Below are positions 32,237-46,800 of a stretch of DNA of 64,000 bases, piece after piece. Where the stretch lies: assembly GCF_045679555.1 (NCBI RefSeq), contig NC_092089.1, positions 6,817,675-6,881,674 of the forward strand, given 5' to 3'. Position 1 is the stretch's first letter, and the number at the start of each line of letters is the position of its first letter. The stretch is from Salvelinus alpinus (lineage: Eukaryota > Chordata > Actinopteri > Salmoniformes > Salmonidae). Below the pieces are notes generated by a model. It made no database searches. It saw only the letters and a program-made list of their open reading frames with translations, and was not told where the DNA came from. The position numbers and the translations under genes are program-made.

Positions 32237-32621
32237 TTATTAATAACATTCCCCTGAAGTGACGTGGATGGAATTAGTCATATTTTAGTGAGAATTTATA
32301 ACCAAGTGAACGGACATCAGATTTAACAATACCATATGCACGTGATAAGAATGACATCATAGTTATATTCGAAGAGTGATAGGGCGATTGCTCTGTATGT
32401 TTACATGTATCTTTTAACTGTGTGTGGTGACACCGTACAAATCGTTTGCTGACAGATCTATGCGATCGCCTCATATAAATATTTTTTCATTTGAAGTGAT
32501 TTTTATATTCGTGTTTGTTTTTGTAATTTTGTTTATTAATAAAAAAATTAAAAAAATGTTATCACAAAGACTGTGGCAGTCAATTTCATTTAAAATTCTT
32601 CGGTACTCCTCTCTCTATAAA
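32237..32621. other. Unique AT-rich sequence
   Basis: About 385 bp, becoming very AT-rich before 32550. No gene recognised. It contains a candidate poly(A) signal listed separately. Confidence 0.5.
32538..32543 (+). terminator. Candidate polyadenylation signal AATAAA
   Basis: The first canonical AATAAA on the plus strand that I find downstream of the klhl38 stop, in a T-rich then A-rich context. Use by klhl38 would imply a 3'UTR of about 2.2 kb containing the 25-bp array and Tc1 fragment E. This is inference only. Confidence 0.3.
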
Positions 32622-34503
32622 GAGGTCTCAGTCCCTCTGTGAGGTTTCAGTCCCTCTGTGAGGTCTCAGTCCCTCTGTGAGGTCTCAGTCCCTCTGTGAG
32701 GTGTCAGTCCCACTGTGAGGTCTCAGTCCCACTGTGAGGTCTCAGTCTCATTGTGAGGTCTCAGTCCCAATCTGAGGTCTCAGTCCCTCTGTGAGGTCTC
32801 AGTCCCTCTGTGAGGTCTCAGTCCCACTGTGAGGTCTCAGTCCCTCTGTGAGGTGTCAGTCCCTCTGTGGAGGTGTCAGTCCCACTGTAAAGTCTCAGTC
32901 CCACTGTGAGGTCTCAGTCCCACTGTGAGGTCTCAGTCCCACTCTGAGGTCTCAGTCCCTCTGTGAGATCTCAGTCCCTCTGTGAGGTCTCAGTCCCACT
33001 GTGAGGTCTCAGTCCCTCTGTGAGGTGTCAGTCCCTCTGTGAGGTGTCAGTCCCTCTGTGAGGTGTCAGTCCCACTGTAACGTCTCAGTCCCACTGTGAG
33101 GTCTCAGTCCCTCTGTGAGGTCTCAGTCCCACTGTAAAGTCTCAGTCCCTCTGTGAGGTCTCAGTCCCACTGTGAGGTCTCAGTCTCATTGTGAGGTCTC
33201 AGTCCCACTGTGAGGTCTCAGTCCCACTGTGAGGTCTGAGTCCCACTGTGAGGTCTCAGTCCCACTGTGAGGTCTCAGTCCCACTGTGAGGTCTCAGTCC
33301 CACTGTGAGGTCTCAGTCCCACTGTAAAGTCTCAGTCCCACTGTGAGGTCTCAGTCCCACTGTGAGGTCTCAGTCCCACTGTAACGTCTCAGTCCCTCTG
33401 TGAGGTCTCAGTCCCTCTGTGAGGTGTCAGTCCCACTGTAACGTCTCAGTCCCACTGTGAGGTCTCAGTCCCTCTGTGAGGTCTCAGTCCCACTGTAATG
33501 TCTCAGTCCCTCTGTGAGGTCTCAGTCCCACTGTGAGGTCTCAGTTCCACTGTAACGTCTCAGTTCCACTGTGAGGTCTCAGTCCCTCTGTGAGGTCTCA
33601 GTCCCTCTGTGAGGTCTCAGTCCCACTGTAACGTCTCAGTCCCACTGTGAGGTCTCAGTCCCACTGTGAGGTCTCAGTCCCACTGTGAGGTCTCAGTCCC
33701 ACTGTGAGGTCTCAGTCCCTCTGTGAGGTCTCAGTCCCACTGTGAGGTCTCAGTCCCACTGTGAGGTCTCAGTCCCACTGTGAGGTCTCAGTCCCACTGT
33801 AACGTCTCAGTCCCTCTGTGAGGTCTCAGTCCCAATGTAACGTCTCAGTCCCACTGTAACGTCTCAGTCCCTCTGTGAGGTCTCAGTCCCACTGTGAGGT
33901 CTCAGTCCCTCTGTGAGGTCTCAGTACCTCTGTGAGGTCTCAGTCCCACTGTGAGGTCTCAGTCCCTCTGTGAGGTCTCAGTCCCTCTGTGAGGTCTCAG
34001 TCCCTCTGTGAGGTCTCAGTCCCACTGTGAGGTCTCAGTCCCACTGTGAGGTCTCAGTCCCACTGTGAGGTCTCAGTCTCATTGTGAGGTCTCAGTCCCA
34101 CTGTGAGGTCTCAGTCCCACTGTGAGGTCTCAGTCCCTCTGTGAGGTCTCAGTCCCACTGTGAGGTCTCAGTCCCACTGTGAGGTCTCAGTCCCACTGTG
34201 AGGTCTCAGTCCCACTGTAACGTCTCAGTCCCTCTGTGAGGTCTCAGTCCCAATGTAACGTCTCAGTCCCACTGTAACGTCTCAGTCCCTCTGTGAGGTC
34301 TCAGTCCCACTGTGAGGTCTCAGTCCCTCTGTGAGGTCTCAGTACCTCTGTGAGGTCTCAGTCCCACTGTGAGGTCTCAGTCCCTCTGTGAGGTCTCAGT
34401 CCCTCTGTGAGGTCTCAGTCCCTCTGTGAGGTCTCAGTCCCACTGTGAGGTCTCAGTCCCACTGTGAGGTCTCAGTCCCACTGTAATGTCTCAGTCCCTC
34501 TGT
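32622..34503. repeat. 19-bp minisatellite, about 99 copies
   Basis: The unit is 'gtctcagtcccactgtgag', with ccact/ccctct, gtgag/gtaac/gtaaa and gtctc/gtgtc variants. A block of about 345 bp at 33720-34064 recurs at 34138-34482, 418 bp (22 units) apart. Confidence 0.97.
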
Positions 34504-34880
34504 AAGACCAGTGAGGACCAGCTGAACTGGGGTCACAGACTTTACATGAGAGATAGATGGGCTGCTCAGGTTACATATGTTCTCTAGACATGACTACATG
34601 AAGAGGCATGTCTTACGACAGAGGAGGAGAGGACAGCTTATTGTATTTTCCGATTTCAACATTTAAATAAATATCCCAATAAATCCCTGATAGTACATCA
34701 CAATCTATCTCATATTCCACAACACATGGCATATCATATCCCCTGTAATAGTAGACTAAGATTATACAACAAGTTACTCTCGCTGTTTCAGGAATGATTT
34801 AATAATAATTGTTACTTATGACTTCTGAAACATCATGACCCCGTCTCTGCCAACACTCCTTTCTGAGCCACTTCAATGTC
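34504..34880. other. Unique AT-rich spacer
   Basis: About 375 bp of non-repetitive sequence separating the 19-bp array from the 39-bp satellite. AATAAA-like sequences lie near 34667 and 34679. No gene recognised. Confidence 0.5.
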
Positions 34881-37800
34881 TCTATGCTGAGTGAATGACA
34901 GTCTCGTGACAGCCCAACCTCTATGCTGAGTAAATGACAGTCTCGTGACAGCCCAACCTCTATGCTGAGTGAATGACAGTCTCGTGACAGCCCAACGTCT
35001 ATGCTGAGTGAATGGCAGTCTCGTGACAGCCCAACCTCTATGCTGAGTGAATGACAGTCTCGTGACAGCCCAACCTCTATGCTGAGTGAATGACAGTCTC
35101 GTGACAGCCCAACGTCTATGCTGAGTGAATGGCAGTCTCGTGACAGCCCAACCTCTATGCTGAGTGAATGACAGGCTCGTGACAGCCCAACCTCTATGCT
35201 GAGTGAATGACAGTCTCGTGACAGCCCAACGTCTATGCTGAGTGAATGGCAGTCTCGTGACAGCCCAACGTCTATGCTGAGTGAATGACAGGCTCGTGAC
35301 AGCCCAACCTCTATGCTGAGTGAATGGCAGTCTCGTGACAGCCCAACGTCTATGCTGAGTGAATGACAGTCTCGTGACAGCCCAACCTCTATGCTGAGTG
35401 AATGACAGGCTCGTGACAGCCCAACGTCTATGCTGAGTGAATGACAGGCTCGTGACAGCCCAACCTCTATGCTGAGTGAATGGCAGGCTCGTGACAGCCC
35501 AACCTCTATGCTGAGTGAATGACAGTCTCGTGACAGCCCAACCTCTATGCTGAGTGAATGACAGTCTCGTGACAGCCCAACGTCTATGCTGAGTGAATGG
35601 CAGTCTCGTGACAGCCCAACGTCTATGCTGAGTGAATGACAGTCTCGTGACAGCCCAACCTCTATGCTGAGTGAATGACAGTCTCGTGACAGCCCAACCT
35701 CTATGCTGAGTGAATGACAGTCTCGTGACAGCCCAACCTCTATGCTGAGTGAATGGCAGTCTCGTGACAGCCCAACCTCTATGCTGAGTGAATGACAGGC
35801 TCGTGACAGCCCAACCTCTATGCTGAGTGAATGACAGTCTCGTGACAGCCCAACCTCTATGCTGAGTGAATGACAGGCTCGTGACAGCCCAACGTCTATG
35901 CTGAGTGAATGGCAGTCTCGTGACAGCCCAACCTCTATGCTGAGTGAATGGCAGTCTCGTGACAGCCCAACGTCTATGCTGAGTGAATGGCAGTCTCGTG
36001 ACAGCCCAACCTCTATGCTGAGTAAATGGCAGTCTCGTGACAGCCCAACCTCTATGCTGAGTGAATGACAGGCTCGTGACAGCCCAACGTCTATGCTGAG
36101 TGAATGACAGGCTCGTGACAGCCCAACGTCTATGCTGAGTGAATGGCAGTCTCGTGACAGCCCAACCTCTATGCTGAGTGAATGGCAGTCTCGTGACAGC
36201 CCAACGTCTATGCTGAGTGAATGACAGTCTCGTGACAGCCCAACGTCTATGCTGAGTGAATGACAGGCTCGTGACAGCCCAACCTCTATGCTGAGTGAAT
36301 GACAGTCTCGTGACAGCCCAACGTCTATGCTGAGTGAATGACAGGCTCGTGACAGCCCAACCTCTATGCTGAGTGAATGACAGTCTCGTGACAGCCCAAC
36401 GTCTATGATGAGTGAATGACAGTCTCGTGACAGCCCAACCTCTATGCTGAGTGAATGACAGTCTCGTGACAGCCCAACGTCTATGCTGAGTGAATGACAG
36501 TCTCGTGACAGCCCAACGTCTATGCTGAGTAAATGACAGTCTCGTGACAGCCCAACGTCTATGCTGAGTGAATGACAGTCTCGTCACAGCCCAACCTCTA
36601 TGCTGAGTGAATGACAGGCTCGTGACAGCCCAACGTCTATGCTGAGTGAATGGCAGTCTCGTGACAGCCCAACGTCTATGCTGAGTGAATGACAGTCTCG
36701 TGACAGCCCAACGTCTATGCTGAGTGAATGACAGTCTCGTGACAGCCCAACGTCTATGCTGAGTGAATGACAGTCTCGTGACAGCCCAACGTCTATGCTG
36801 AGTGAATGGCAGTCTCGTGACAGCCCAACCTCTATGCTGAGTAAATGGCAGTCTCGTGACAGCCCAACGTCTATGCTGAGTGAATGGCAGTCTCGTGACA
36901 GCCCAACCTCTATGCTGAGTAAATGGCAGTCTCGTGACAGCCCAACCTCTATGCTGAGTGAATGACAGGCTCGTGACAGCCCAACGTCTATGCTGAGTGA
37001 ATGACAGGCTCGTGACAGCCCAACGTCTATGCTGAGTGAATGACAGTCTCGTGACAGCCCAACCTCTATGCTGAGTGAATGACAGTCTCGTGACAGCCCA
37101 ACCTCTATGCTGAGTGAATGGCAGTCTCGTGACAGCCCAACGTCTATGCTGAGTGAATGGCAGTCTCGTGACAGCCCAACCTCTATGCTGAGTAAATGGC
37201 AGTCTCGTGACAGCCCAACCTCTATGCTGAGTGAATGACAGGCTCGTGACAGCCCAACGTCTATGCTGAGTGAATGACAGGCTCGTGACAGCCCAACGTC
37301 TATGCTGAGTGAATGGCAGTCTCGTGACAGCCCAACGTCTATGCTGAGTGAATGGCAGTCTCGTGACAGCCCAACCTCTATGCTGAGTGAATGGCAGTCT
37401 CGTGACAGCCCAACGTCTATGCTGAGTGAATGGCAGTCTCGTGACAGCCCAACCTCTATGCTGAGTGAATGGCAGTCTCGTGACAGCCCAACGTCTATGC
37501 TGAGTGAATGACAGTCTCGTGACAGCCCAACGTCTATGCTGAGTGAATGACAGGCTCGTGACAGCCCAACCTCTATGCTGAGTGAATGACAGTCTCGTGA
37601 CAGCCCAACGTCTATGCTGAGTGAATGACAGGCTCGTGACAGCCCAACCTCTATGCTGAGTGAATGACAGTCTCGTGACAGCCCAACGTCTATGCTGAGT
37701 GAATGACAGTCTCGTGACAGCCCAACCTCTATGCTGAGTGAATGACAGTCTCGTGACAGCCCAACGTCTATGCTGAGTGAATGACAGTCTCGTGACAGCC

Positions 37801-40800
37801 CAACGTCTATGCTGAGTAAATGACAGTCTCGTGACAGCCCAACGTCTATGCTGAGTGAATGACAGTCTCGTGACAGCCCAACCTCTATGCTGAGTGAATG
37901 ACAGGCTCGTGACAGCCCAACGTCTATGCTGAGTGAATGGCAGTCTCGTGACAGCCCAACCTCTATGCTGAGTGAATGGCAGTCTCGTGACAGCCCAACG
38001 TCTATGCTGAGTGAATGGCAGTCTCGTGACAGCCCAACGTCTATGCTGAGTGAATGACAGTCTCGTGACAGCCCAACGTCTATGCTGAGTGAATGGCAGT
38101 CTCGTGACAGCCCAAACTCTATGCTGAGTGAATGACAGTCTCGTGACAGCCCAACGTCTATGCTGAGTGAATGACAGGCTCGTGACAGCCCAACCTCTAT
38201 GCTGAGTGAATGGCAGTCTCGTGACAGCCCAACCTCTATGCTGAGTGAATGGCAGTCTCGTGACAGCCCAACCTCTATGCTGAGTGAATGACAGTCTCGT
38301 GACAGCCCAACCTCTATGCTGAGTGAATGACAGTCTCGTGACAGCCCAACCTCTATGCTGAGTGAATGGCAGTCTCGTGACAGCCCAACCTCTATGCTGA
38401 GTGAATGACAGTCTCGTGACAGCCCAACCTCTATGCTGAGTGAATGACAGTCTCGTGACAGCCCAACGTCTATGCTGAGTGAATGGCAGTCTCGTGACAG
38501 CCCAACCTCTATGCTGAGTGAATGACAGTCTCGTGACAGCCCAACCTCTATGCTGAGTGAATGACAGTCTCGTGACAGCCCAACCTCTATGCTGAGTGAA
38601 TGACAGTCTCGTGACAGCCCAACGTCTATGCTGAGTGAATGGCAGTCTCGTGACAGCCCAACCTCTATGCTGAGTGAATGACAGTCTCGTGACAGCCCAA
38701 CCTCTATGCTGAGTGAATGACAGTCTCGTGACAGCCCAACGTCTATGCTGAGTGAATGGCAGTCTCGTGACAGCCCAACCTCTATGCTGAGTGAATGACA
38801 GGCTCGTGACAGCCCAACCTCTATGCTGAGTGAATGACAGTCTCGTGACAGCCCAACGTCTATGCTGAGTGAATGGCAGTCTCGTGACAGCCCAACGTTT
38901 ATGCTGAGTGAATGACAGGCTCGTGACAGCCCAACCTCTATGCTGAGTGAATGGCAGTCTTGTGACAGCCCAACGTCTATGCTGAGTGAATGACAGTCTC
39001 GTGACAGCCCAACCTCTATGCTGAGTGAATGACAGGCTCGTGACAGCCCAACGTCTATGCTGAGTGAATGACAGGCTCGTGACAGCCCAACCTCTATGCT
39101 GAGTGAATGGCAGGCTCGTGACAGCCCAACCTCTATGCTGAGTGAATGACAGTCTCGTGACAGCCCAACCTCTATGCTGAGTGAATGACAGTCTCGTGAC
39201 AGCCCAACGTCTATGCTGAGTGAATGGCAGTCTCGTGACAGCCCAACGTCTATGCTGAGTGAATGACAGTCTCGTGACAGCCCAACCTCTATGCTGAGTG
39301 AATGACAGTCTCGTGACAGCCCAACCTCTATGCTGAGTGAATGACAGTCTCGTGACAGCCCAACCTCTATGCTGAGTGAATGGCAGTCTCGTGACAGCCC
39401 AACCTCTATGCTGAGTGAATGACAGGCTCGTGACAGCCCAACCTCTATGCTGAGTGAATGACAGTCTCGTGACAGCCCAACCTCTATGCTGAGTGAATGA
39501 CAGGCTCGTGACAGCCCAACGTCTATGCTGAGTGAATGACAGGCTCGTGACAGCCCAACCTCTATGCTGAGTGAATGACAGGCTCGTGACAGCCCAACCT
39601 CTATGCTGAGTGAATGACAGTCTCGTGACAGCCCAACCTCTATGCTGAGTGAATGACAGTCTCGTGACAGCCCAACGTCTATGCTGAGTGAATGGCAGTC
39701 TCGTGACAGCCCAACCTCTATGCTGAGTGAATGACAGGCTCGTGACAGCCCAACCTCTATGCTGAGTGAATGACAGTCTCGTGACAGCCCAACGTCTATG
39801 CTGAGTGAATGGCAGTCTCGTGACAGCCCAACGTTTATGCTGAGTGAATGACAGGCTCGTGACAGCCCAACCTCTATGCTGAGTGAATGGCAGTCTCGTG
39901 ACAGCCCAACGTCTATGCTGAGTGAATGACAGTCTCGTGACAGCCCAACCTCTATGCTGAGTGAATGACAGGCTCGTGACAGCCCAACGTCTATGCTGAG
40001 TGAATGACAGTCTCGTGACAGCCCAACGTCTATGCTGAGTGAATGGCAGTCTCGTGACAGCCCAACGTCTATGCTGAGTGAATGACAGTCTCGTGACAGC
40101 CCAACCTCTATGCTGAGTGAATGACAGTCTCGTGACAGCCCAACGTTTATGCTGAGTGAATGACAGGCTCGTGACAGCCCAACCTCTATGCTGAGTGAAT
40201 GGCAGTCTCGTGACAGCCCAACGTCTATGCTGAGTGAATGACAGTCTCGTGACAGCCCAACCTCTATGCTGAGTGAATGACAGTCTCGTGACAGCCCAAC
40301 CTCTATGCTGAGTGAATGACAGTCTCGTGACAGCCCAACGTCTATGCTGAGTGAATGGCAGTCTCGTGACAGCCCAACCTCTATGCTGAGTGAATGACAG
40401 TCTCGTGACAGCCCAACCTCTATGCTGAGTGAATGACAGTCTCGTGACAGCCCAACGTCTATGCTGAGTGAATGGCAGTCTCGTGACAGCCCAACCTCTA
40501 TGCTGAGTGAATGACAGGCTCGTGACAGCCCAACCTCTATGCTGAGTGAATGACAGTCTCGTGACAGCCCAACGTCTATGCTGAGTGAATGGCAGTCTCG
40601 TGACAGCCCAACGTTTATGCTGAGTGAATGACAGGCTCGTGACAGCCCAACCTCTATGCTGAGTGAATGGCAGTCTCGTGACAGCCCAACGTCTATGCTG
40701 AGTGAATGACAGTCTCGTGACAGCCCAACCTCTATGCTGAGTGAATGACAGGCTCGTGACAGCCCAACGTCTATGCTGAGTGAATGACAGGCTCGTGACA

Positions 40801-43800
40801 GCCCAACCTCTATGCTGAGTGAATGGCAGGCTCGTGACAGCCCAACCTCTATGCTGAGTGAATGACAGTCTCGTGACAGCCCAACCTCTATGCTGAGTGA
40901 ATGACAGTCTCGTGACAGCCCAACGTCTATGCTGAGTGAATGGCAGTCTCGTGACAGCCCAACGTCTATGCTGAGTGAATGACAGTCTCGTGACAGCCCA
41001 ACCTCTATGCTGAGTGAATGACAGTCTCGTGACAGCCCAACCTCTATGCTGAGTGAATGACAGTCTCGTGACAGCCCAACCTCTATGCTGAGTGAATGGC
41101 AGTCTCGTGACAGCCCAACCTCTATGCTGAGTGAATGACAGGCTCGTGACAGCCCAACCTCTATGCTGAGTGAATGACAGTCTCGTGACAGCCCAACCTC
41201 TATGCTGAGTGAATGACAGGCTCGTGACAGCCCAACGTCTATGCTGAGTGAATGACAGGCTCGTGACAGCCCAACCTCTATGCTGAGTGAATGACAGGCT
41301 CGTGACAGCCCAACCTCTATGCTGAGTGAATGACAGTCTCGTGACAGCCCAACCTCTATGCTGAGTGAATGACAGTCTCGTGACAGCCCAACGTCTATGC
41401 TGAGTGAATGGCAGTCTCGTGACAGCCCAACCTCTATGCTGAGTGAATGACAGGCTCGTGACAGCCCAACCTCTATGCTGAGTGAATGACAGTCTCGTGA
41501 CAGCCCAACGTCTATGCTGAGTGAATGGCAGTCTCGTGACAGCCCAACGTTTATGCTGAGTGAATGACAGGCTCGTGACAGCCCAACCTCTATGCTGAGT
41601 GAATGGCAGTCTCGTGACAGCCCAACGTCTATGCTGAGTGAATGACAGTCTCGTGACAGCCCAACCTCTATGCTGAGTGAATGACAGGCTCGTGACAGCC
41701 CAACGTCTATGCTGAGTGAATGACAGGCTCGTGACAGCCCAACCTCTATGCTGAGTGAATGGCAGGCTCGTGACAGCCCAACCTCTATGCTGAGTGAATG
41801 ACAGTCTCGTGACAGCCCAACCTCTATGCTGAGTGAATGACAGTCTCGTGACAGCCCAACGTCTATGCTGAGTGAATGGCAGTCTCGTGACAGCCCAACG
41901 TCTATGCTGAGTGAATGACAGTCTCGTGACAGCCCAACCTCTATGCTGAGTGAATGACAGTCTCGTGACAGCCCAACGTTTATGCTGAGTGAATGACAGG
42001 CTCGTGACAGCCCAACCTCTATGCTGAGTGAATGGCAGTCTCGTGACAGCCCAACGTCTATGCTGAGTGAATGACAGTCTCGTGACAGCCCAACCTCTAT
42101 GCTGAGTGAATGACAGGCTCGTGACAGCCCAACGTCTATGCTGAGTGAATGACAGGCTCGTGACAGCCCAACCTCTATGCTGAGTGAATGGCAGGCTCGT
42201 GACAGCCCAACCTCTATGCTGAGTGAATGACAGTCTCGTGACAGCCCAACCTCTATGCTGAGTGAATGACAGTCTCGTGACAGCCCAACGTCTATGCTGA
42301 GTGAATGGCAGTCTCGTGACAGCCCAACGTCTATGCTGAGTGAATGACAGTCTCGTGACAGCCCAACCTCTATGCTGAGTGAATGACAGTCTCGTGACAG
42401 CCCAACCTCTATGCTGAGTGAATGACAGTCTCGTGACAGCCCAACCTCTATGCTGAGTGAATGGCAGTCTCGTGACAGCCCAACCTCTATGCTGAGTGAA
42501 TGACAGGCTCGTGACAGCCCAACCTCTATGCTGAGTGAATGACAGTCTCGTGACAGCCCAACCTCTATGCTGAGTGAATGACAGGCTCGTGACAGCCCAA
42601 CGTCTATGCTGAGTGAATGACAGGCTCGTGACAGCCCAACCTCTATGCTGAGTGAATGACAGGCTCGTGACAGCCCAACCTCTATGCTGAGTGAATGACA
42701 GTCTCGTGACAGCCCAACCTCTATGCTGAGTGAATGACAGTCTCGTGACAGCCCAACGTCTATGCTGAGTGAATGGCAGTCTCGTGACAGCCCAACCTCT
42801 ATGCTGAGTGAATGACAGGCTCGTGACAGCCCAACCTCTATGCTGAGTGAATGACAGTCTCGTGACAGCCCAACGTCTATGCTGAGTGAATGGCAGTCTC
42901 GTGACAGCCCAACGTTTATGCTGAGTGAATGACAGGCTCGTGACAGCCCAACCTCTATGCTGAGTGAATGGCAGTCTCGTGACAGCCCAACGTCTATGCT
43001 GAGTGAATGACAGTCTCGTGACAGCCCAACCTCTATGCTGAGTGAATGACAGGCTCGTGACAGCCCAACGTCTATGCTGAGTGAATGACAGGCTCGTGAC
43101 AGCCCAACCTCTATGCTGAGTGAATGGCAGGCTCGTGACAGCCCAACCTCTATGCTGAGTGAATGACAGTCTCGTGACAGCCCAACCTCTATGCTGAGTG
43201 AATGACAGTCTCGTGACAGCCCAACGTCTATGCTGAGTGAATGGCAGTCTCGTGACAGCCCAACGTCTATGCTGAGTGAATGACAGTCTCGTGACAGCCC
43301 AACCTCTATGCTGAGTGAATGACAGTCTCGTGACAGCCCAACCTCTATGCTGAGTGAATGACAGTCTCGTGACAGCCCAACCTCTATGCTGAGTGAATGG
43401 CAGTCTCGTGACAGCCCAACCTCTATGCTGAGTGAATGACAGGCTCGTGACAGCCCAACCTCTATGCTGAGTGAATGACAGTCTCGTGACAGCCCAACCT
43501 CTATGCTGAGTGAATGACAGGCTCGTGACAGCCCAACGTCTATGCTGAGTGAATGACAGGCTCGTGACAGCCCAACCTCTATGCTGAGTGAATGACAGGC
43601 TCGTGACAGCCCAACGTCTATGCTGAGTGAATGGCAGTCTCGTGACAGCCCAACGTCTATGCTGAGTGAATGACAGTCTCGTGACAGCCCAACGTCTATG
43701 CTGAGTGAATGACAGTCTCGTGACAGCCCAACGTCTATGCTGAGTGAATGACAGTCTCGTGACAGCCCAACGTCTATGCTGAGTGAATGGCAGTCTCGTG

Positions 43801-46800
43801 ACAGCCCAACCTCTATGCTGAGTAAATGGCAGTCTCGTGACAGCCCAACGTCTATGCTGAGTGAATGGCAGTCTCGTGACAGCCCAACCTCTATGCTGAG
43901 TAAATGGCAGTCTCGTGACAGCCCAACCTCTATGCTGAGTGAATGACAGGCTCGTGACAGCCCAACGTCTATGCTGAGTGAATGACAGGCTCGTGACAGC
44001 CCAACGTCTATGCTGAGTGAATGGCAGTCTCGTGACAGCCCAACGTCTATGCTGAGTGAATGGCAGTCTCGTGACAGCCCAACCTCTATGCTGAGTGAAT
44101 GGCAGTCTCGTGACAGCCCAACGTCTATGCTGAGTGAATGGCAGTCTCGTGACAGCCCAACCTCTATGCTGAGTGAATGGCAGTCTCGTGACAGCCCAAC
44201 GTCTATGCTGAGTGAATGACAGTCTCGTGACAGCCCAACGTCTATGCTGAGTGAATGACAGGCTCGTGACAGCCCAACCTCTATGCTGAGTGAATGACAG
44301 TCTCGTGACAGCCCAACGTCTATGCTGAGTGAATGACAGGCTCGTGACAGCCCAACCTCTATGCTGAGTGAATGACAGTCTCGTGACAGCCCAACGTCTA
44401 TGCTGAGTGAATGACAGTCTCGTGACAGCCCAACCTCTATGCTGAGTGAATGACAGTCTCGTGACAGCCCAACGTCTATGCTGAGTGAATGACAGTCTCG
44501 TGACAGCCCAACGTCTATGCTGAGTAAATGACAGTCTCGTGACAGCCCAACGTCTATGCTGAGTGAATGACAGTCTCGTGACAGCCCAACCTCTATGCTG
44601 AGTGAATGACAGGCTCGTGACAGCCCAACGTCTATGCTGAGTGAATGGCAGTCTCGTGACAGCCCAACCTCTATGCTGAGTGAATGGCAGTCTCGTGACA
44701 GCCCAACGTCTATGCTGAGTGAATGGCAGTCTCGTGACAGCCCAACGTCTATGCTGAGTGAATGACAGTCTCGTGACAGCCCAACGTCTATGCTGAGTGA
44801 ATGGCAGTCTCGTGACAGCCCAAACTCTATGCTGAGTGAATGACAGTCTCGTGACAGCCCAACGTCTATGCTGAGTGAATGACAGGCTCGTGACAGCCCA
44901 ACCTCTATGCTGAGTGAATGGCAGTCTCGTGACAGCCCAACCTCTATGCTGAGTGAATGGCAGTCTCGTGACAGCCCAACCTCTATGCTGAGTGAATGAC
45001 AGTCTCGTGACAGCCCAACCTCTATGCTGAGTGAATGACAGTCTCGTGACAGCCCAACGTCTATGCTGAGTGAATGGCAGTCTCGTGACAGCCCAACCTC
45101 TATGCTGAGTGAATGACAGTCTCGTGACAGCCCAACCTCTATGCTGAGTGAATGACAGTCTCGTGACAGCCCAACCTCTATGCTGAGTGAATGACAGTCT
45201 CGTGACAGCCCAACGTCTATGCTGAGTGAATGGCAGTCTCGTGACAGCCCAACCTCTATGCTGAGTGAATGACAGTCTCGTGACAGCCCAACCTCTATGC
45301 TGAGTGAATGACAGTCTCGTGACAGCCCAACGTCTATGCTGAGTGAATGGCAGTCTCGTGACAGCCCAACCTCTATGCTGAGTGAATGACAGGCTCGTGA
45401 CAGCCCAACCTCTATGCTGAGTGAATGACAGTCTCGTGACAGCCCAACGTCTATGCTGAGTGAATGGCAGTCTCGTGACAGCCCAACGTTTATGCTGAGT
45501 GAATGACAGGCTCGTGACAGCCCAACCTCTATGCTGAGTGAATGGCAGTCTCGTGACAGCCCAACGTCTATGCTGAGTGAATGACAGTCTCGTGACAGCC
45601 CAACCTCTATGCTGAGTGAATGACAGGCTCGTGACAGCCCAACGTCTATGCTGAGTGAATGACAGGCTCGTGACAGCCCAACCTCTATGCTGAGTGAATG
45701 GCAGGCTCGTGACAGCCCAACCTCTATGCTGAGTGAATGACAGTCTCGTGACAGCCCAACCTCTATGCTGAGTGAATGACAGTCTCGTGACAGCCCAACG
45801 TCTATGCTGAGTGAATGGCAGTCTCGTGACAGCCCAACGTCTATGCTGAGTGAATGACAGTCTCGTGACAGCCCAACCTCTATGCTGAGTGAATGACAGG
45901 CTCGTGACAGCCCAACGTCTATGCTGAGTGAATGGCAGTCTCGTGACAGCCCAACGTCTATGCTGAGTGAATGGCAGTCTCGTGACAGCCCAACCTCTAT
46001 GCTGAGTTCTCTTGAACGTCTATGCTGAGTGAATGACAGTCTCGTGACAGCCCAACCTCTATGCTGAGTGAATGACAGTCTCGTGACAGCCCAACCTCTA
46101 TGCTGAGTGAATGGCAGTCTCGTGACAGCCCAACCTCTATGCTGAGTGAATGGCAGTCTCGTGACAGCCCAACCTCTATGCTGAGTGAATGACAGGCTCG
46201 TGACAGCCCAACGCCCAACGTCTATGCTGAGTGAATGACAGTCTCGTGACAGCCCAACCTCTATGCTGAGTGAATGACAGGCTCGTGACAGCCCAACGTC
46301 TATGCTGAGTGAATGGCAGGCTCGTGACAGCCCAACCTCTATGCTGAGTGAATGGCAGTCTCGTGACAGCCCAACGTCTATGCTGAGTGAATGGCAGTCT
46401 CGTGACAGCCCAACGTCTATGCTGAGTGAATGACAGTCTCGTGACAGCCCAACGTCTATGCTGAGTGAATGGCAGTCTCGTGACAGCCCAAACGTCTATG
46501 CTGAGTGAATGACAGTCTCGTGACAGCCCAACGTCTATGCTGAGTGAATGACAGGCTCGTGACAGCCCAACCTCTATGCTGAGTGAATGGCAGTCTCGTG
46601 ACAGCCCAACCTCTATGCTGAGTGAATGGCAGTCTCGTGACAGCCCAACCTCTATGCTGAGTGAATGACAGTCTCGTGACAGCCCAACCTCTATGCTGAG
46701 TGAATGACAGTCTCGTGACAGCCCAACGTCTATGCTGAGTGAATGGCAGTCTCGTGACAGCCCAACCTCTATGCTGAGTGAATGACAGTCTCGTGACAGC

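Noticed and set aside
34833..36587. 584-codon minus-strand repeat protein and 69-codon plus-strand repeats at five places
   Set aside because: Translations of the 39-bp satellite. They stay open because 39 is divisible by three and end only where a unit carries a stop-creating variant.
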